A model generated the notes under the pieces. The model did not search any database and had not been told where the DNA came from. It saw nothing but the letters and a program-made list of their open reading frames with translations. A stretch of DNA of 64,000 nt from an uncultured Bacteroidales bacterium (GTDB lineage Bacteria > Bacteroidota > Bacteroidia > Bacteroidales > UBA932). This document shows, in pieces, positions 60,065-64,000 of this stretch. The DNA is taken from contig CAJOHX010000007.1 in NCBI GenBank assembly GCA_905234475.1, positions 84,280-148,279 on the forward strand, in the 5' to 3' direction. Position numbers and translations under genes: made by a program. The first letter of the stretch is position 1; every line of letters begins with the position of its first letter.

Positions 60065-61033
60065 ATGAAAAAGATTGTATTATTCCTTTCAGCCATCGCC
60101 CTGATTTGTTCCTGCGAAGTGCCCGCCACTTCCGTCAGACTGAACCTTAACAGCATCTCTTTCCATACGATTGGAAAGAGCGAAACCATCGTTGCGACAG
60201 TCGAGCCGGCCAAGGCAACCGACCGAGTGTTCTGGGAATCAAGCGACCAGAACGTTGCATCCGTTCTGGATGGCGTCGTGACCGCCTGGCATATCGGAAC
60301 GGCGACAATCACGGCAACGGCGGGCAACCAAAAGGCTGAGTGCAAGGTCGTCGTGGGACCGGCCAATACAACCGTCCCGGAAGGCGCCGTGGATTTGGGA
60401 ATCGTGATTATCAATTATTATGATGATCCGGACGGCCACACCTACGGGCCGATGTATGCATTATACTGGGCGGACCGCAATATTGGCGCTGACGCTCCCG
60501 AAGGCTATGGGGATTATTACGCATGGGGAGAGGTTGAGACCAAAAGCCGCTACGACTGGTCCACCTACAAATGGGGAACGTCAAAGTCGTTGACCAAGTA
60601 TAATTATGACTCATCTTTCGGAAACGTCGATTCAAAGATGATCCTGGATATGGGTCCGGAAGGTGACGACATCGCATCCCGAAAACTGGGCGGCAATTGG
60701 AGGATGCCCATGACCGACGAGTACAGGGAGCTTTGCGTCCAGTGCGACTGGGCGTGGACGAGCTTGAACGGCGTAAACGGATACCGTGTGACCGGACCCA
60801 ACGGGAACAGCATCTTCCTGCCCGCATCCGGTTTCAAGGCAAAGATTCCCGATGACGACCAGACGCTCTTCGAACGCGGCGAAAGTGGGTATTACTGGAC
60901 TTCCTGCCTGATCGGTGGAAACAAAGAGCCCAACTTCGCGAATGCAATGAATTTTACCAAACTCAATGCTGGCTCGAGCTACAGTCCTCAGAACAGGAGC
61001 TCCGGATTTCCCGTCCGCGCCGTTTCGAATTAA
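60065..61033 (+). CDS. Lipoprotein with Big_2 and FISUMP-type domains
   Basis: The 322-aa protein has a lipoprotein signal (FLSAIALICSCEV, lipobox Cys at about residue 17). A bacterial Ig-like Big_2 domain follows (about 25-100: RLNLNSISFHTIGKSETIVA, VASVLDGVVTAWHIGTATI). The C-terminal ~200-residue domain has YWADRNIGADAPEGYGDYYA, LGGNWRMPMTDEYREL and SSGFPVRAVSN. That part matches the FISUMP/Fibrobacter major-paralogous-domain type found in surface proteins. It follows the ricin/LCCL gene by 21 nt and is probably surface-exposed. Binding target unknown. Confidence 0.85.
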   Translation: MKKIVLFLSAIALICSCEVPATSVRLNLNSISFHTIGKSETIVATVEPAKATDRVFWESSDQNVASVLDGVVTAWHIGTATITATAGNQKAECKVVVGPANTTVPEGAVDLGIVIINYYDDPDGHTYGPMYALYWADRNIGADAPEGYGDYYAWGEVETKSRYDWSTYKWGTSKSLTKYNYDSSFGNVDSKMILDMGPEGDDIASRKLGGNWRMPMTDEYRELCVQCDWAWTSLNGVNGYRVTGPNGNSIFLPASGFKAKIPDDDQTLFERGESGYYWTSCLIGGNKEPNFANAMNFTKLNAGSSYSPQNRSSGFPVRAVSN

Positions 61034-61056
61034 GTCAGGGATTCCGCGGATGACGC

Positions 61057-63447
61057 TTATACCTCGACGGTCAGGACATGCTTCCCGGGCTCGTAGGGGA
61101 TCCGGACGCTCTTGCCGCTGCCGGTGTTGCGGACCGTGAGGTCGTACTCCGCGTCGCGGAAGCGGCGGCGGACCCGGAACTCCGGGAAGCGGTCCGCCGG
61201 CAGGCAGGGCTCAATCCGGAGGCCGTCGTAGTCGGGATGGATGCCGAGCAGGAACTCCGTCACGGTGTGCCAGTTCCAGGCCGCCGTGCCGGTGAGCCAG
61301 CTGTTCTTGCCCTCGCCGGGACGGAAGGCGTCCTTGCCGGCCACCATCTGGCAGTAGACATAAGGCTCGACCTTATGGAGCTCCTGGTCGCGGATGAAGG
61401 CGGGGGAGATCTTGCAGTAATGCTCCCAGGCGTCCTTCGCGCGGCCCGCGAGGGCCTCGCCGATGATCACCCAGGGGTTGTTGTGGCAGAAGATGCCGGC
61501 GTTCTCCTTGTAGCCTTCGGGATAGGAGGAGATCTCGCCGTACTCGATGTAGTAGCGGGTGTAGGCCGGATGGTTCAGCACCAGGCCGTGCTCGCAGTCC
61601 AGCAGGCGCTTGGCGCTGTCCAGCGCGCGGTCGCAGAGGCCTTCGTCCGCGCCGATGCGCGCCATGGTGCACCAGCCCTGGCTCTCGATGAAGATCTGCC
61701 CCTCGGCGTTCTCGTGCGAGCCGATCTTGCCGCCGAAGTAGTCGTAGGCGCGCAGGAACCATTCCCCGTCCCAGCCGTGCTGCCGGATGGCGCGCTCCAT
61801 GTCGGAAACCTCCTTCCGCACCGGTGCGGCGTCCTGCCCGATGCGCTCCAGCAGGGCGGCGTATTCCTTGCCCACGTACACGAACAGGCCGGCAATCATC
61901 AGCGACTCGGCTTTGGAGCCGCCGGTCTTGTTCTCCGTGGTCTGGAAGGATTCGTCGGGATTGTCCGAGAAACAGTTGAGGTTGAGGCAGTCGTTCCAGT
62001 CGGCGCGGCCGATCAGCGGCAGGCCGTGCGGGCCGCGCAGCTGCCAGACATGGTCGAAGGAGATGCGCAGGTGCTCCAGCAGGGACACTTCCGAGCCGGG
62101 GACGTTGTCGAACGGCACCGGCTCGTCCAGAATGCCGAAGTCGCCCGTCTCCTTGATGTAGGCGGCGGTGCCGAAGATCAGCCAGAGCGGGTCGTCGCCG
62201 AAGCCGCCGCCGATGCCGTCGTTGCCGCGCTTGGTGAGGGGCTGGTACTGGTGGTAGCAGCCGCCGTCGGGGAACTGCGTGGCGGCGATGTCCAGGATGC
62301 GCTCCCGGGCGCGCTCCGGGATCTGGTGGACGAAGCCCAGCAAGTCCTGGTTGGAGTCGCGGAAGCCCATGCCGCGGCCGATGCCGCTCTCGAAAAAGCT
62401 CGCGCTGCGCGACATGTTGAAGGTGACCATGCACTGGTACTGGTTCCAGATGTTGACCATCCGGTCCAGCTCCGGGCAGCCGCTTTCCAGCTGGAAACGG
62501 CCCAGCAGGTCGTCCCAGCTGCGCCGGAGCTGCGCAAACGCGGCATCCACCTTCGCCTCGCTGTCAAAGGCTGCCAGCAGCTCGTGCGCGGCGGTCTTGT
62601 CGATGCTCCCGTCGGGGGCGAACTTGCGCTCCGGGGGATTCTCCACGTAGCCCAGCACGAAGATGAGCGTGCGGCGCTCGCCGGGCTCCAGGTGCAGGTC
62701 GAAGCGGTGCGAGGCAATGGGGCTCCAGCCGTGGGCGACGGAATTGCCCGAGCGGCCCGCGAGGACGTTCTGCGGGGCGTCGAAGCCGTTGTACATCCCG
62801 ATGAAGGTCTCCCGGTCGGTATCGAAACCGTCGGCCGGCGCGTTCACGCCGTAGAAGGCGTAGTGGTCGCGCCGCTCGCGGTATTCGGTCTTGTGGTAGA
62901 GCGTGCTGCCCTCGATCTCCACCTCGCCGGTGGAGAGGTTGCGCTGGAAGTTCTCCATGTCCGTGGCGGCGTTCCACAGGCACCATTCCACGAAGGAATA
63001 GAGCTGGAAGTCGCGCGGGGCGCGGCTCTCGTTGACCAGGGTCAGCTTGTGGACCTCGCAGCGCCGCCCGGGCGGCACGAAGAAGAGCACGTCTGCGCGC
63101 AGCCCGTTCTTTTTCCCGCTGATGCGGGAATAGCCCATGCCGTGGCGGCACTCGTACGCGTCCAGCGGCGTCTTGCAGGGCTTCCAGCCCGGATTCCAGA
63201 CGCTGCCGTCCGCTTCGCGAATATAGAAATAGCGCCCGCCGTCGTCCATCGGGACGCCGTTGTAGCGGTAGCGCAGGATCCGGCGGAACTTGGCGTCCCT
63301 GAAGAAGCAGTAGCCGCCCGCCGTGTTGGAGATCAGCGAGAAGAAATCTTCACACCCCAGGTAGTTGATCCAGGGGAAGGGGGTCGCGGGATCCGTGATC
63401 ACGTACTCCCGCGCCGCATCGTCGAAGTGGCCGTAGGTCTTGTTCAT
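61057..63447 (-). CDS. GH94 phosphorylase (cellobiose phosphorylase type)
   Basis: The 796-aa cytoplasmic enzyme belongs to GH94, the former glycosyltransferase family 36. These enzymes split beta-glucosides with inorganic phosphate to give alpha-glucose-1-phosphate. The N-terminal beta-sandwich carries [20 protein letters not shown]. The (alpha/alpha)6 barrel has the catalytic Asp in [14 protein letters not shown], preceded by [13 protein letters not shown] and followed by [10 protein letters not shown] and [11 protein letters not shown]. The [12 protein letters not shown] motif is that of cellobiose phosphorylases; cellodextrin and other GH94 activities are alternatives. It starts downstream of a GPH sugar symporter on the same strand, so import and phosphorolysis are coupled. 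Confidence 0.9.
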   Translation of the reverse strand: MNKTYGHFDDAAREYVITDPATPFPWINYLGCEDFFSLISNTAGGYCFFRDAKFRRILRYRYNGVPMDDGGRYFYIREADGSVWNPGWKPCKTPLDAYECRHGMGYSRISGKKNGLRADVLFFVPPGRRCEVHKLTLVNESRAPRDFQLYSFVEWCLWNAATDMENFQRNLSTGEVEIEGSTLYHKTEYRERRDHYAFYGVNAPADGFDTDRETFIGMYNGFDAPQNVLAGRSGNSVAHGWSPIASHRFDLHLEPGERRTLIFVLGYVENPPERKFAPDGSIDKTAAHELLAAFDSEAKVDAAFAQLRRSWDDLLGRFQLESGCPELDRMVNIWNQYQCMVTFNMSRSASFFESGIGRGMGFRDSNQDLLGFVHQIPERARERILDIAATQFPDGGCYHQYQPLTKRGNDGIGGGFGDDPLWLIFGTAAYIKETGDFGILDEPVPFDNVPGSEVSLLEHLRISFDHVWQLRGPHGLPLIGRADWNDCLNLNCFSDNPDESFQTTENKTGGSKAESLMIAGLFVYVGKEYAALLERIGQDAAPVRKEVSDMERAIRQHGWDGEWFLRAYDYFGGKIGSHENAEGQIFIESQGWCTMARIGADEGLCDRALDSAKRLLDCEHGLVLNHPAYTRYYIEYGEISSYPEGYKENAGIFCHNNPWVIIGEALAGRAKDAWEHYCKISPAFIRDQELHKVEPYVYCQMVAGKDAFRPGEGKNSWLTGTAAWNWHTVTEFLLGIHPDYDGLRIEPCLPADRFPEFRVRRRFRDAEYDLTVRNTGSGKSVRIPYEPGKHVLTVEV

Positions 63448-63452
63448 GGCCC

Positions 63453-64000
63453 TTATTTCTTAATGGGATACAGCCGGAGCAGGAACACGATCAGCAGGGC
63501 GATGGCGGCCGGGAAGAGCGAGAAGACGGCCCAGATCATGTGCTGGACGGCCGGCTCGTTGGTGATGGTGACCACCGTCTGGCCCGTGGCGGGATCCGTG
63601 CCGGAGATGAAGCCGGCGAGGCCCAGCAGCATGGCCACGAGGGCGCCCGAGATGGCGGAGCCGAACTTCTGCGCCATGGTGCCGGAGGAGAAGATGAGGC
63701 CCGTGGAGGAGGTGCCGTTCTTCTCGGTGGCATAGTCCGCCACGTCGGCGTACATGGACCACAGCAGCGGCGAATAGAGGCCGATGCCGACGGAGGTGAG
63801 GATGACCGTCGCGACCATCAGCCAGATGAATTTCGGATCCATCGGGATGAAGAAGAAGGCCACCGAGGTGACGGCGCAGATGACAGCCGCCCAGGAGAAC
63901 GCCTTGCGCTTGGAGCCCACCCACTGCGTGAACTTGGGCGACAGGCCGCCGAAGATCATGCAGGTGACTTCGCCGAAGGTCATGAACACCGTATAATTGA
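63453..64000 (-). CDS. GPH-family sugar symporter, C-terminal part (cut by window end)
   Basis: About 182 C-terminal residues are visible; the frame is still open at the window edge. It has about five membrane spans and the GPH (glycoside-pentoside-hexuronide, MelB-like) signature around [19 protein letters not shown] and [19 protein letters not shown]. Such symporters import disaccharides with H+ or Na+. It lies 5 nt upstream of the GH94 phosphorylase on the same strand, so its substrate is probably cellobiose or a related beta-glucoside. Confidence 0.88.
   Translation of the reverse strand, partial: NYTVFMTFGEVTCMIFGGLSPKFTQWVGSKRKAFSWAAVICAVTSVAFFFIPMDPKFIWLMVATVILTSVGIGLYSPLLWSMYADVADYATEKNGTSSTGLIFSSGTMAQKFGSAISGALVAMLLGLAGFISGTDPATGQTVVTITNEPAVQHMIWAVFSLFPAAIALLIVFLLRLYPIKK

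Overview
The window is a G+C-rich, gene-dense chromosomal segment of a Bacteroidetes bacterium, most likely an uncultured gut Bacteroidales. Four things point this way. At least 17 gene starts are preceded by the Bacteroidetes -7 promoter box TAnnTTTG or a near match. There is a serine palmitoyltransferase gene, typical of sphingolipid-making Bacteroidetes. Many products carry signal peptides or lipoboxes. The housekeeping proteins SecA (1089 aa), GyrB (669 aa) and GlnRS have Bacteroidetes-like sequences. I saw no rRNA, tRNA, CRISPR array or prophage.

Layout. 1-3164: end of a xylose operon (xylB-xylA-xylE). 3165-7221: a GH2 glycosidase gene and a convergent REP-associated tyrosine transposase (RAYT) gene, bracketed by two 155-bp inverted copies of a palindrome-rich repeat. 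7222-13439: nitroreductase lipoprotein, secA, bactofilin and glnS. 13511-17454: yicC, an ABC-F ATPase and a ROK regulator. 17531-23068: a chain of four overlapping genes (membrane sensor-like protein, TrkH, RecD-like helicase, S9 peptidase). 23112-27750: an unexplained three-gene operon of membrane-tethered proteins, one about 1234 aa. 27773-33845: CE1-like esterase, methyltransferase, phosphoglucomutase, a small EF-hand protein, nth and an FtsE-like ATPase. 33930-38529: a TPR protein and an outer-membrane barrel. 38584-48680: a long co-directional run of gyrB, sphingolipid genes, a PgpH-like phosphodiesterase, a PPIase-less trigger factor, a DUF1538 permease with two PII-like proteins, and MgtC. 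48732-53512: peptidases and envelope proteins on the minus strand. 53639-64000: SPFH protein, second GH2, a Kelch-TM-AraC regulator with two secreted partner proteins, a GH94 phosphorylase and a GPH sugar symporter cut by the window end.

The metabolic theme is plant-glycan breakdown: xylose uptake and isomerisation, two GH2 enzymes, a carbohydrate esterase, a cellobiose-type phosphorylase with its symporter, and phosphoglucomutase to bring glucose-1-phosphate into glycolysis. The least explained parts are the 23112-27750 operon, the DUF1538/double-PII/MgtC cluster and the Kelch-TM-AraC cluster.

Four genes are broken in this sequence: GH2 at 3487, glnS, the ROK regulator and the 23713 giant. 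Three of the breaks are single-base changes in G runs and look like assembly indels. The glnS break is a loss of about 35-38 bp. In three tail-to-tail gene pairs with almost no spacer, a terminator-like hairpin lies inside the 3' coding end of the opposing gene.
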